64,000 bases of DNA, taken from Sipunculus nudus. Its lineage: Eukaryota > Annelida > Sipuncula > Golfingiida > Sipunculidae. Positions 10,405 through 22,440 of this stretch are shown here, in pieces. A program made the position numbers and the translations under genes. Below the pieces are notes generated by a model that was given only the letters and a program-made list of their open reading frames with translations, ran no database searches and was not told the origin of the DNA. The stretch lies in the NCBI GenBank assembly GCA_026874595.1, contig CM049317.1:24260401-24324400 (forward strand). The letters run 5' to 3'. Position 1 is the first letter of the stretch; each line of letters begins with the position of its first letter.

Positions 10405-10590
10405 ATGTTTAGAACGGCATTAATGGGAACGATATATCTAATGACCTTATTTTTCGCGTTTCAGATAAGGTTCAATCTGAAGGAAGATAGGGGAACAATG
10501 GACCCAATTCAAATGAAGCATAAGCAAGATTGTCCAAAGCATCCAAGACGTCCGAGTTTGCTAATAAATCAAATGTGTAACAGCACCAAG
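10405..10590 (+). CDS. Probable first coding exon of a secreted or type II membrane protein (left arm)
   Basis: From an ATG at 10405 the frame gives 62 codons to a donor site (ACCAAG|GTAATA at 10590/10591). Unspliced, it would stop at 10608 after VIHRH (67 aa). Residues 1-20 (MFRTALMGTIYLMTLFFAFQ) are a short basic start plus a hydrophobic core, fitting a signal peptide or the membrane anchor of a type II Golgi enzyme. The rest is polar and basic with two cysteines (43, 58), a KHPRRP stretch and an N-S-T glycosylation sequon (59-61). An AG at 10464 gives an alternative reading as an internal 126-nt exon, also open. The family is not recognised. The second copy, in the right arm, differs at residues 29 and 34. 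I found no downstream exon. Confidence 0.45.
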
Positions 10591-10931
10591 GTAATACACC
10601 GTCATTGAAATAGCGAATCCAATATGCTAATATCTTTTAGAAACGTAAAGCACATAAACGCCGTTACTGTTTAACCCTTCCCTGCCTTTTTGAGTCTTCA
10701 CGCCGACAAAACTGACTTTGTCTTATCGGGCATATTACAGCTGGTGGCAGTTAAGCTGCGACAAATCTTAAGGCTTTGATACGTTCTTCTGCTAGAAACT
10801 CTTTATGTTGAATAGGAGCAACTTCGTCGGAGTTTTTTTAGTTGCGACATGCCGGTGAGACATACGGTCGCGGACAATGCTGGTTTTTTTTTAAGGTCCG
10901 AATTGGACTAGATGTGACTTCGGGCGGCCAT

Positions 10932-11216
10932 TTACCTTTCCGGTAATAGATATCTGTCTGTAGATGTGCCTGTGGTCTTCCAAGGTTGAAGTAAATGATC
11001 TGGAAAAACCTCCCTACGACACCAGCGGTCTAGACGTTTTGATTGAAGCGTTGATGCAATGATACCATCTCGGTTTACTGAGCATTCGTATATATAGGCG
11101 TCTACACAGGAGGATGGGGGTATATACCTTCCTCCATTTCTAAGCAATAAAAGAAGGTCAGTAAAATCATCCCCTGTTATTAAGAGAATAATATTTTTAT
11201 TGAAAATTGAATACAT
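10932..11216 (-). pseudogene. Unrecognised ORF, intact in left arm and broken in right arm
   Basis: A 94-codon frame with no recognised motif. In the mirror copy (about 35092-35376, plus strand) a TGG codon within the LDRWCRR stretch is TAG, and indel differences near the start also break the frame. It is probably a chance ORF rather than a gene. It is listed because the arm comparison shows it is not maintained. Confidence 0.2.
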
Positions 11217-11392
11217 TCATAATAAAAATTGTAGACTTTGGTTCCATTTCTGAGTTTACTATAAATACTTCACATTTTACTTGGTTTAGAATTTAGCCAT
11301 TTTGAAACATAATACCTTATTTTTTAAACCTCTCACTTTTTAGTAATATATTTTAAATGTGCTGCACAGATAATAAAAGATACATATACATG

Positions 11393-11452
11393 TGTATATA
11401 TATTTATACATATAAAGTTTATATATATATATATTTATATATATAAAGTTAA
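11393..11452. repeat. TA-rich imperfect repeat (left arm)
   Basis: Alternating TATATA and AAAGTT blocks. Its partner is at about 34856-34918. Small arm-to-arm differences occur here, next to the boundary between the diverged and identical zones. Confidence 0.8.
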
Positions 11453-11534
11453 GTTACCCCAACTTTAAACACCCTCCCACGCTTTCAAGTCATTATCCCC
11501 CACCCCCTACCCCCTTACCCTCGGAGTTAATTCA

Positions 11535-12530
11535 GTGATAATTGCAATCGTTTTCTTCCGTCTTTAGAGCATGAACAGAGATGGTTTGAGGGGGTAACAG
11601 AAGACACGAGCTTCTCCTTTTTTCTACCCACAATTTGGGAAAATAAATAAAATACACATTATACCGATAAGCAGCGCCTGATCTTTCGTCTCGTGCCGTT
11701 TTCTTATGCATGCAAGAGTTACCTATAACTTCAATGCTATAAAATTTTCAATATATACAATTTTCAGGGTATATTAATAAGAATCATTCATGATGACATT
11801 TATAGGCATATTATCCTTATGTTTGATAGTATATGTATTATGAAGTAGTATATCTGATTATTATTTACAGTCTGATATTTTTATATTCTAATATAAATTC
11901 CACTTAACAAGTTGTCCGGGAACACACTTAAATTAGTTCTTATTGCATAAGAATATGAATATGAAACCTTAGAACATGTATATTGCATTCATATAAGTGT
12001 TTATATGATTTATTTTCTATATTCATACATTGATGGTAAGTTATTTCTGTAGGAAACTGTTATACATGTTTATTTTTTTATTAACAAGTTTTATTACTTA
12101 TTAGTATTTTTATCACGTGATTATGTATTATGTCTTTATATATCTTGGATCTGTTGGCATGAGGCCTTCATTTCAAGAATAAATGCATTAATCCAAGAAT
12201 TAAAGTTTAACCTTTCATCACGAGAAGAACTGGGATGGGGCCACCTCTGTAACCAGGCGACGCCAATGAGATTTTATTCAAACGTTTCTCATGTCACATT
12301 TGTCCACTGTCTCCTCACAAATAGGAAGTTAAGACATGGACAGATTATTTCGCACCGGCAGAAGCTTTTATTTTTATTTATTATTATATTTGATTTGTCT
12401 AACAGTGCTTGCCGCATGTATATTTTATATCACATTTGTCAACACGGCTTACCAATATTAAGCAATGAAGTTAAAATGAACAAATCATTTCACACCATCA
12501 CAGATTTTTATGTTGATTTATTATTAGTTT
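11535..12530. other. No recognisable gene (left arm, start of identical zone)
   Basis: AT-rich. I see no element or exon. It is identical to 33781-34776 where compared. Confidence 0.5.
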
Positions 12531-12534
12531 CTAT

Positions 12535-12610
12535 TAGGGCTGGGTATCGCCAACACCTTTTTGCGATATATTGCGAAATTATCGTAGTGTATCGCGATAC
12601 GTATCTCAGT
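12535..12610 (+). mobile_element. hAT-like MITE terminus (left arm)
   Basis: Begins TAGGGCTGGGTATCGCC and continues through GCGATATATTGCG and ATCGCGATACG. The first 17 bases match the inward-read right end of the element at 61290-61921 (TAGGACTGGGTGTCGCC) at 15 positions. No opposite end was found nearby, so it is a truncated or eroded copy. Confidence 0.5.
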
Positions 12611-13854
12611 ATTTTCATTGTATTTAATTTACAGAACACATGTGTGTTTTTATATTTTGATAATAATTAATTCTTTAACATATTAAATACAATGAATGAA
12701 CTTAAACATTTCCTACTAAGTGATGGGAAACGTCACAGGAATTTCTGTAGGAAATTATTCATTTTTATTTTCTTCTTACCTCACCTGTCCGCTGGCAAAT
12801 TCTGAAGCATGACCGATATTTTAATTCCAACAAACCGTAATATTCGTTCGAAAGGTGGTTCAAATTGGTTACAGTCGATAGCTTTTTTGACAAGGTTAAA
12901 TGGTTTTCACAACCTGTTATAGAGAAATCTAAAGTTGTAAATGGAACGCGTGTGAATAATGATGAAAAAAAACGAACAAGGAGATCCCGGATGAAGAGAC
13001 AGAAAATCATTTAAACGCAAAATATTACGGAAGCAATATCAGAAAATTAAAGGAACTATTTTATAAAATATTCCATTACATCATTGACGCCTTGAATATT
13101 GGTCATTGGCGGAATTGTTTATCGGCCTGAGTAATGACTGATATCCATTCACTCCCACGTCATTTCCGCTGGGTCTTCATGACAATTGAAACGACCTTGA
13201 CTCTGTTTCAGAAACTTGACCTATGACCTCTTGATGACTGCAGGAAGACATGAGAGTACGACTGCTATTTTGGAATTGTGGGTCAAGAAACCCTTTCCCG
13301 TCAATACACCTGGTCTTCTAAATACTTTAATGTCGTAGGTATAAATGGAGTGAAGACAGTATAATCAATTAAAATATGCTGAATTGGAAATTTATCAAAG
13401 GAAAATTATATAAACTTGACTGCTTTCTGGTAAGGACTTAACGAAACAGAAGGCTTTTATTCAATGGTGACAAATTTAATTCTGAAGTTTGACAGGTAGT
13501 CCCGGCCGTTTGTATGATCACATACTTGAAAAAGATTAATATAAACAGAAACAACCTCTACCGGAAGGGTGATGCAGAAATAATTGCTTTTACTGTTTGA
13601 TTATAATTCTAAGATATAAGTCTGCATGTACAAACCTTTGGTTATCACGGTATATCTGCTGGTTTAAAAAAAAACTTTTCTAAGAGCATATGATATTATC
13701 TTAGATATAAAATCTGATTTCTGTGACCAGGAATACTAGAGGATGATGAAAAAATAAATATGATTTATTTCAGGCACCTTAGTTGAAGAGCTGAACATCA
13801 GGCAAATATGTATTATTCACTTTGTCTGACACATTACATATTTCAGGTCATTCC

Positions 13855-14285
13855 TGCCATGGAGACTTGGACTCAAGGCAACTTTTCTAGGGACTCCGCC
13901 TCGGACTTGGACTCGAAGGTTCTGGACTCCGACTTGTACCGGGACTCGGATGTAAGGACTCGAGAAATCACACCGAGTCCACCTTAAGTCCAGTAGAAAA
14001 TTTATTATAGACATAATACAGACTTTTATATACATGCGCGAACAACCAACATAATGTAAGCCATAAAAATAGAATGTATTTACAAAACTTTAGGAAGCTA
14101 AAGTAAAGACTAACGTAAAAATGTAAAATCTCACATAATAAACATGATAATCTAAAATATCCATTTAAGATTTCTCATCAAGGAGAAGTGTGTTGGACTC
14201 GGACTTGTACTCGGCTCCATAGTGGACTTGGTGGACTTGGACTAGGACCTCATGGACTCGGACTTGAAATCGGAGACGGATATAT
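13855..14285 (+). mobile_element. ACTCGG-array element, copy 1 (left arm)
   Basis: Two blocks rich in GGACTTGG/GGACTCGG (13862-13998 and 14190-14275) flank an AT-rich middle of about 190 bp. The middle contains ATGATAATCTAAAATATCC and ATTTAAGATTT followed by AAGGAGAA, shared with the element at 52504-52930. Small ORFs here are by-products of the repeats. Confidence 0.7.
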
Positions 14286-14609
14286 TAATGCTATATGTAA
14301 GCTTGTCTGGCTGCAGGCCTTGCTTAATAGGAGTATGCAGAGAAGTTATTATTGCAATATCAAGCAACGCACTGTGTGCTCTGAAAGTAAATAGCACATT
14401 TAACTGTAAACCAAACTGGAATATGCATACGGGTTTCGAAATAATAGTTTTAATAAAGACTGTACGGTGGTGATTTAACAGCCCGTGTGCATTTAACTAT
14501 TCATAAAATATAGAATACTTTATACTCTAAAATATAGCAACAATACACACACCACGTAGTAAATAAACTTCCTCAGAAAAAAATATAGTTAATACCCAAC
14601 TATTACGTG

Positions 14610-14611
<2 letters not shown>

Positions 14612-14662
<51 letters not shown>

Positions 14663-14685
14663 TTGTGTGTGTGTGTGTATATATA
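14612..14685. repeat. Compound (TA)n-(TG)n microsatellite (left arm)
   Basis: The TA run is 2 bp shorter or longer than its partner at 31624-31699, since mirror sums shift from 46311 to 46309 across it. Confidence 0.95.
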
Positions 14686-14699
14686 CGCAACTATATCCT

Positions 14700-17600
14700 C
14701 TTTTATCTTTTTTGCATGGATTGGTAAGATTAAATGATAATGTTTATTACGTTCCCCTTTTTTTAAAAGATGTTCGTCATCAAGTCATTCACGTGACCAT
14801 TTTACATCATCATGCGTCGTCATAAATCACAAATGTCGCGCTGAAACACTTTACATTATCACTGCGCGCTCTTTTCAATAATTTTTATTGAATCGACTAA
14901 TATAGCAATCAATAATGAAAATGAACACTTGACGAAAAAGCTTGAACAATGTAAAATTATGTGTTATGATAGTCACATAAAGTAAAAGTGGTTTATCGGT
15001 ATGATTATGCATTTCATGTTTGCTCAGGGCTTGTATACATAAAATAGTCCTTAAATATCGTATTATTTCATTTATCGCGAGCATAAATGCAGCCAAATGT
15101 ATTCATCATAAAGTACATTGAAAGTCCATTTTTAAGGGTACAACATCACGTAGTTGAAATATAATCAGGATTAATTAAGTTTTTTATTGATCATAAATTT
15201 AATTACACCAGGAACAGTCGACAGGTCCTGCCCATCCCCGCTTATCACACATTCACAAAGGCCTGCGTGTTTGCGTTTCACATCTCGTAAATCATAACGA
15301 TTTATCCATAAACCTAACCTCCGCAGATCCACTCGTCAATGCGCAACTGTTCTTTGCCAGCATTCAATTATTGGTATAAAACCCAGTTCAAAGTAATCAG
15401 TCGCTTTCAATAACGCTAATACCTCAGATTATTTGTATCAGTTTCTACTACTTTAATTTGATTGACAGCTACATAAAAACATGTTGTTACTGGGTCTTAG
15501 TATCGTCCGAAGATGTAATGAATTACATTCTAATATAATGAATCGGTTGGTGTGTGATTATTAGGTTACTGAATCCGAACTGAAAATGACTCGATGAAAA
15601 ACACTGGTACAATAAAATAAATGCGTTGTTTCTTTTTTTTTCTGCTCCAGGCTGAAATATCGCCGGTGTGTAACTGTCATTTGATACTAGTGAACGTGAA
15701 TAGCTCATCAAATTTACGTCACGGAAAGTGGTAGTTAATTGGCACTATTGTGGCTCGCCATAAAGCAGTAGTGTGAAATTCCACCCAAGTAATCAGTTTA
15801 CCGTGTCATAGGGGTTCGAGGTGTTTGCGAAAGAATTTATCAAGAACACAAGAGGTGATTTGAAAGGAGGGCTTGAATTACCGCATCATTCAAAATTAGA
15901 CGCCAAACAATAAAATGCTACGGTCATTGGTGCGCACGCGCATTTTTATACAGCTTGTCAATAATGTGGAAGCAGCGTTGGTAAATTAGCAGTACCGAGA
16001 TTTAATGAAGACAACGGAATGTAATAAATGATTATAATTGAGACAGGTCGCAATCGCCTCGTCTCTATGAATCATATTTCATTTAAAACTTTGATAGTTG
16101 TGTGAATGGAAAAAGCCAAATACCTCGACAGCTTTGAATGCATTAACAACCCTTAATGACAAGTCAACGCCACATAAAGAATAAAAATAATGAGAGTATG
16201 ACATAATTTGTTTAAAGTCTATGATCTGTTGTAAGATATTCTACTTGGTAATTTCACTTAAGTAATTGTGTTTTTGTGTTTATCTACGATACTTGCTTAT
16301 TATCACACTTTAATGTCAAGATATTTGGATAAGACATTTAGTTGGAAATATAATTATATATTGCATTGTATTACTTTATATGTCTAACTCCATTTAGGGG
16401 AAGTTGATCAAGGAGATTTCTACGGATGGTCATAAAGTTTATATTAAAGTTTAATTCATTAACTGGACTATTTTGCTCTTGCTAACAGAATTTAAAACTC
16501 TTTAAAAGTAATACTGTATATAACAATATGTTAATGACAATTAAATGTATAATATATAATATATAAAATTAAACAGCATCCCGAATAGCCTTGATTAAGA
16601 AAACTAATATACCAAGGACATTTTTCATATCTCAACATTATTAATGGCTTCACCAAACAGATTTAATTGAATTGCACGCTTGTTTTGTTTACCTTTGTAC
16701 TTGTCACTAACTACCTATATTGAAACTTTATTATTATCCCATTTTACAGTTGTACTGCCATCGAATGGATCTCGGTGTTAATGCAAATTAAAATGATTCA
16801 CAATGAGTCCAGTAGACAAAGCGAACTTCCCTCAAGAATACGGACGGGGTTTGAATCCACGTACAGCAGAACTCTATTTTGTTATTCTGTTTTAGTTGGC
16901 CTCCCATGGTTAACATAATCGACGTTTTATCAACCCAACACCCCCACCCCCACCTCCATAAAAGGGGGGTTTGTAGAGGTTGATATGTTTACATCCAATA
17001 GCACCATACTTGGGGAGATATAATTTGGGGGAGGAATTTACTTTGGTCCCCAAGTAAAAAAAAACCTAAGTTTAATTTTTGTTTTCTTTTCCCTTTTTCT
17101 TTCTCCTGCCATTTTCTGTTTGCGCTAGATCTTCAGTATGGCTGATTTTCAAAAGCATATAACTCCAATGTCAAAGATTCGAACCTCCTATTTTTCTGTG
17201 ACATAGCCCTTATTTCCATGGTATACCCGCCACATACGATTCCCTTTTATCGCTCATTTGCAGGCCGTCGAGGGGATGCTTCCAGCTTGGCGATTGCATA
17301 AATGAATTATTTTGTTCATCTTCCGTTAACATACTTACTCTTGTGAAAATATATCTACTCACGTTTTGACGTTAGTGAATACTGATAAGCCAATGTCGAT
17401 GCAAAGATTAAAAATCCGTAAAGATATGGTGCCGGTTAAGACAGTATTTCATACACACTGAATTCAGTTTTTAATCATAACATACAACATTACTCAAATT
17501 GATCTAAAAGGTATAAACCTGATCGAGATAGTGTCTTATGAATTTGGTGGATATAGACAAGTAGCATTTCGTCAGAAGCTGCATGATAATTTGTATAAAA

Positions 17601-17890
17601 CTACACTTTTCTAACAAAAGATAATATTGTAATCAAAGTAACCTAATAAACATCCGCGACACATGAACAGGCGCATGGTAATATCTGTAAGCAGTTTTGG
17701 AAGTATATAAATGATGGGATTCCATGATATAAAATCGATACTATAAACCGTAGCAACTGGTATTCAGCGTCGGCAATACATATCAATTTCCAGACCACTA
17801 TATTTACATATCGTTCCGCTGGTCGTCAGACGTGTGGAGACTTGTCGTTTAGTTGTACATCCGAGATATACCAGTGGCCTCGTAGTCCTG
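14700..17890. other. No supported gene (left arm)
   Basis: AT-rich DNA. Short ORFs (for example 14875-15096 minus and 15523-15711 minus) are mirrored exactly in the right arm but show no domain or splice context, and identity there only reflects arm identity. The stretch contains a C-rich patch near 16940-16970. Confidence 0.5.
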
Positions 17891-17897
17891 TTCAAAT

Positions 17898-18012
17898 GTG
17901 ATCAGGTTTATACCTGTTTTACTCAACCAACGAACGTGTGTACTCAGTCTCGCGAGATATCAAACGTGATCACATGTGAAAACACGTGATCAGTACAAGA
18001 ACGATGTGATCA
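17898..18012. promoter_or_regulatory. TCTCGCGAGA element with four GTGATCA motifs (left arm)
   Basis: TCTCGCGAGA (17948-17957) is the palindromic CGCG element known as a BANP-bound promoter motif in animals. GTGATCA occurs at 17898, 17966, 17986 and 18006, and the second is the full palindrome GTGATCAC. Four 7-mers in 115 bp is unusual. A promoter or enhancer is possible, but no transcript start is identified. Confidence 0.35.
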
Positions 18013-18113
18013 TAAATCCTAATTTCATTGAAAGCATAAATGAATCTTGTTTGTAAATATCTACTTCAAAAGTAAGTACAATTTTTCCTTGATAGTAATA
18101 TATTTTAAATTGT

Positions 18114-18660
18114 ATGATAATCAAAACCGACAAAATTCACCACTCTCATCATTATGATGAGTATATTATTAATATCATCATTTTCATAATCATTACACTA
18201 ATCACTGACACAACAACGCTCTCAACACCAAATTTAAATGTTCTTTCAACAGAAAGTGCAATAACCTCTCCTCTTTATCATTATTATCATCATCTTCATC
18301 ACCACCGTCATTGTCATCATGATAAACGTCATAATCATCACCAGCGTGTGCCGGCGTCATTGTAATCATCATTACTGCTATTGGCTACGTCATCATTATT
18401 ATCATTCGCAGCAGTTGTAACATAATAACCGGCACATCATTATCATCACCACCATCATTATCAGCGCGACAGAGAAGCTTAATCAACCTTCATCACCAAT
18501 GATACCATCACCACAGACCGCTTATTCAGTAATAGCCCCTGTATCTTTACAATTACGTTAGGTGACACTTATACCTATTATCACAATTATCAACATCAGA
18601 CATGTGAACAAACATTATTGTCATCATTATCCTTAACATATTCTCATATCTCTCATGTCA
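18114..18660. repeat. Interrupted ATC/ATT trinucleotide-rich tract (left arm)
   Basis: Long, impure TCATCA/ATTATC/CACCAT tract. The His-rich ORF at 18114-18365 is a by-product of it. Confidence 0.85.
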
Positions 18661-19440
18661 GTTATAATTAACAGAACAATTTCAAAATCATATTCTGCAA
18701 TATTTGTCTATGAACCTATGTGACTGTATTTTTTAATTCAATGTATTTTATTGGAAACCGGTGTCTCAGTTTGTTACGGATCTAATACTAAATTCATTCC
18801 GGAGAAAAATATATGCAAATACCGGAAATCACATTGTGGGGCCCCCTCCTACAGGAAACATGGCTTTGTGAGGTCGTTATCTGCCTCCTACCTTAGAGAA
18901 GTCCTAAAACCTTTTGGGAATAGACGGTAGTTCACACCGGTCATCGCGGGCGCGGGATTAGCCGTTCGTAAGAAAGGACCTATTACCGTTTAACATGATG
19001 GAGGAATGACCGAAATAGCAAGAAATATGTTGACAATAATACGGCAGTATCACGGATGCTGATCACGAACATCAGTACTAATATCTCCGAATATCATCAC
19101 TTGATCAGAATAAGGGTATGGGTCTTCATTGAGAGTGTCGCACTGGGGATGCCCCCGTGTTACCACGGGGGTCGGCAGTGTAGGCCAGGCACGTACTTCA
19201 ATGACGTGAGGGGAAGCTGTTACGTTGACAAACCGTGAAGAGTAATATGTAAGTTAAGGCGAACAGCTTGAAGTACTTACCGGTTTTGTGCTCCCACCCG
19301 ATAAGCTATACGGGCAAGACGATGCGATATTTAAGTTTTAGTTTGAACAAATTCTTAGTCTTTGATTAACGAAATGCACACACAAACACAGTCACATCGC
19401 ACTCTCTCATGAAGCACATCCTCCAGTTGTTAATGTATTT

Positions 19441-19785
19441 TCAGTAATTACTTGCGCCAATATTGTATGCTTTCATTCCCTAACGCGTGGATGTGTCTGT
19501 GTGTGTTTGTTATCAACATTACTGACGCAATTTTGAACGAAATCTCCTGACAATTTCAGGGATAGGGCCATTGAAGAATACATGATATTTTGGTATCGAT
19601 CCGGCGCATGATCCGGATTCAGAAACGTCATCAAAAAATATTCAAAACTGTACAGTCACTTTTAAACGAATGAACTTGGATATAGAAGCCGAATAAATGA
19701 ATACAACAGAATTTGGTGAGTAACCCACAAAAGGAACCTTCCGCATGGCGGAGGCCTCCATACCTTAGAATGCAGATTCTATTTC
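19441..19785 (+). mobile_element. Dispersed GGCGGAGG-type repeat, copy B (left arm)
   Basis: Starts with ATTACTTGCGCCAATATTGT, contains GTGTCTGTGTGTGTTTGTT, then GCATGATCCGGATTCAG, and ends GCATGGCGGAGGCCTCCATA with a TTAGAATGCAG terminus. It is the same family as copies A, C and D. Confidence 0.65.
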
Positions 19786-20140
19786 ATATCTTTATCTCAT
19801 TGTTATTCTAAAAAATTCACATATATTCACATCCACACATTGCCAGAATTTCTCTCTTTTTATTTGCCGTTGTCTGTAATAACATTGGACGACGTATTAT
19901 TTAAGGCCCGTTATAACCGTTCCCTTCACCAAGGTCGTAACCATATAAAGTTGCGCCCTCTTCACCAATAAGTGAATGGCTACTATTTATTGGCATCAGG
20001 TAAATGTAAAATGAATGACCTCACAGGGTGTGCGTGTGTTCATCTGGGGTAGCAACGAAACGGAATAAAACTAGAAAGACCAAGAAGTAAAGTATAAAGT
20101 AGGATAGGACATAAATTGTCTCTAAAATTTTCCTCAGATA

Positions 20141-20367
20141 TAGAAGTCTCTCTCTCTTTCTCGCTCTCTGTCTCTCTGTCTCTCTCTCTCCTGGTGTCTA
20201 TTCTTCTCTCTCTCTCTGTCTCTCTTGCTGTCTCTGTCTTTCTCTTTCTTCAAGCCTCCAGTTTTCTTGCTATTCTCTCGCGTTTTCTATGCACCACCCC
20301 CCCCCCCCCCCCCCCCGCTCTCTTCGCGCCTTCAATATCGCCTGCCACTCTCTTGCTTTGTCTAAGC

Positions 20368-20404
<37 letters not shown>

Positions 20405-20490
20405 CGCCTTCAGTTTCGGCTGCCGTTCTCTCACTGTGTCTAAGAATCCCCCATCTCTCTCCCTCTCCCTCTCTCTCTTATTCTCTCTCT
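20141..20490. repeat. CT-rich low-complexity tract with C20 run (left arm)
   Basis: About 350 bp of (TC)n and related sequence, including a run of 20 C (20287-20306). The Ser/Leu-rich ORFs across it are artefacts. The motif TCTCTTCGCGCCTTCARTWTCG occurs twice (about 20320 and 20398), so the tract contains a small internal duplication. Confidence 0.95.
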
Positions 20491-21430
20491 CTTCATATAT
20501 ATATTTTTTTCTTTAATGCTTGACAAAAAAATAATAAAGGAAGACGTATGTCCATGGATTGTTGGTTGCGTTGTCCGGATAACGAGGATAAAAGTAACCA
20601 TACAATAAGAATCATCTGTTGTTTTAAAGCCGCCTTATGCTCGGGGCTAAGCATGTCTCCGTTGTCAAAAGTAGTGAAGACATTAGAATTTTCTCAAGTT
20701 CGTAAATACCTATACCTTTACATGAACTGCGGAATGACAACTTCATTTAGTTCCAAGAATGCTATAAGCGCTGTATCCGATACCAGAAGAGGGGCTGGCT
20801 CTGGCGGTATTTAATATATGGACAATCGGGAAGTACTTGACGCAATATGTTTGGCCTTGAGAATCTAACAGGGACAATTCTCGGCGGAAGGAAATTGCTG
20901 AATACTCAGTCTCAGCAGCCGTAGGTGCTGCGATACAGCCTAGTGAATGATGCTCTGGAGCTATTAATACATACCGCGCTAATTACTGCCTCCACTTAGA
21001 TGGCGGACTCAGTTGGCATCGGGCGGTAATGAAACGACGGGAGGTGAATATTGCTCCCGATCTGGACATTCTAATTACTGGGACTATTTTATTGAATGAT
21101 TGTGAGACTTATCCACCATAAACTGCCGAGGGGAACTTTGGAGTGTAGCCAGTTCTCTATAAATTCGTACCGTGTCCCTCGCTTGTATGGAGTACCATTC
21201 TTTCCGCTATACTTACATGTGGTATGATTGGATGGTTTCCCAGAATTTTACCTGGTGTATCGTATGCCGCAGTGATGTCTCGTATCCCTTATATAAGGGT
21301 TTCACCGATGCGGACCAAAACGAGAATAAAAACTGGTTTCGTATAAAACCTTAAGTTCAGGGGCAATAAAATTATTCAGAGCATAATTATTTAATTATTG
21401 ATAAGCTGCATAAGACAGAGAACATGTCTC

Positions 21431-21433
<3 letters not shown>

Positions 21434-21475
<42 letters not shown>

Positions 21476-21550
21476 TTAAATTTAACATGATAATGAATTT
21501 ATTATTATAATATTAATATGTTATATGGATATATATATATATGTATATAA

Positions 21551-21608
<58 letters not shown>
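21434..21608. repeat. Pair of (TA)n microsatellites (left arm)
   Basis: TA runs at 21434-21472 and 21530-21608 separated by AT-rich sequence. Lengths differ slightly from the right arm. Confidence 0.95.
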
Positions 21609-21610
<2 letters not shown>

Positions 21611-22279
21611 ACTTGTTCCTGTAAATTTATTACAATTAACTACCGCGATACGTATATTCCATATATTGCAGCATATAGTTATACGGAATTTGAACGCGTT
21701 ACCCTTCCTTAGTAAGGAGAGTAGCATAAACTTATACGTTATTAACAATACAGTCACGCCGACAGGGCTGGCCTGCTGACCGTGCGTACACCATCTTGGT
21801 GAGTGGTAGATCACTAATTGCCGCAGGTCCATCCAAGCACTTCTCGCCCGCGGTTCATCCAGGTTAATTAGTTTACACTACCGGCAGATGTTTACAGGTG
21901 TGGCATTAATTATCCACGGAAAGATCCTGCTGTCAGTATCTCAAGGGTTACAGAAAATCAAATGTAATAATGCGTTCACCTTTTCCTCTTAACAAACCTA
22001 AAACAACAATATTAAGTGAAAATATGTGAACTGAAGAATAAAGAGATGGTGCCGGAGCGCCGAAGTTGAGGAAGTCAAGGACAGTTCATAACTGTATTGA
22101 GTTTATGTGCTTTATTCTCTTTTAAGTGTTGACGGATTATTCCATCATAGTCTTTAGTAGTCGGTGTATTTTTACGTGCTTAGCGCCCATCCAATTTTTC
22201 GACCAAAGCGTAAATAAGCGATTAATAGTGAAAGAAAAACAGATTTCCTGATTCCCCACCATTATGCCTTTTTTAATCA

Positions 22280-22440
22280 GTATTTATGAAATCGTAAAGA
22301 CATAGGGGCAAATCTTTAGAGCGAATTTCTGAGGCTTAATGGAGCTTGTACGATTTCCTTTTGATTCTGTTCTGGGACTTGAACCGGGAACCATAAGCTC
22401 CTTAGTCCACCGCGAAACACTAGGCTACGTCCTTCACCTT
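22280..22440 (-). mobile_element. tRNA-like SINE head (left inner arm)
   Basis: On the minus strand, GACGTAGCCTAGTG resembles a pol III box A and CGGTTCAAGTCCC is a near-ideal box B about 45 bp further on. The T-stem does not pair properly and no acceptor stem closes, so it is a tRNA-derived SINE or tRNA pseudogene, not a functional tRNA. A short body follows. Confidence 0.6.

Noticed and set aside
16830-16870. tRNA-like box B (GGATTCAAACC) on the minus strand
   Set aside because: No box A at the right distance and no repeat body found.
17165-17215. Box B-like GGTTCGAATC on the minus strand
   Set aside because: Single motif without box A or cloverleaf.
18114-18365. His-rich 83-codon ORF
   Set aside because: By-product of the ATC/ATT-rich tract.
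20116-20523. 135-codon Ser/Leu-rich ORF (and mirror at 25783-26193)
   Set aside because: It is a translation of a (TC)n tract with a C20 run; its length changes with repeat length between arms.
20548-20814. 88-codon ORF identical in both arms (mirror 25492-25758)
   Set aside because: Identity follows from arm identity, not selection. It has no domain, signal or splice context that I recognise.
21521-21832. ORFs with long Ile-Tyr repeats (also 14607, 43073, 43670, 54259, 55894, 57016, 57323)
   Set aside because: They are products of (TA)n microsatellites, not proteins. Only the non-repeat end of the 43670 frame is meaningful (Penelope relic).
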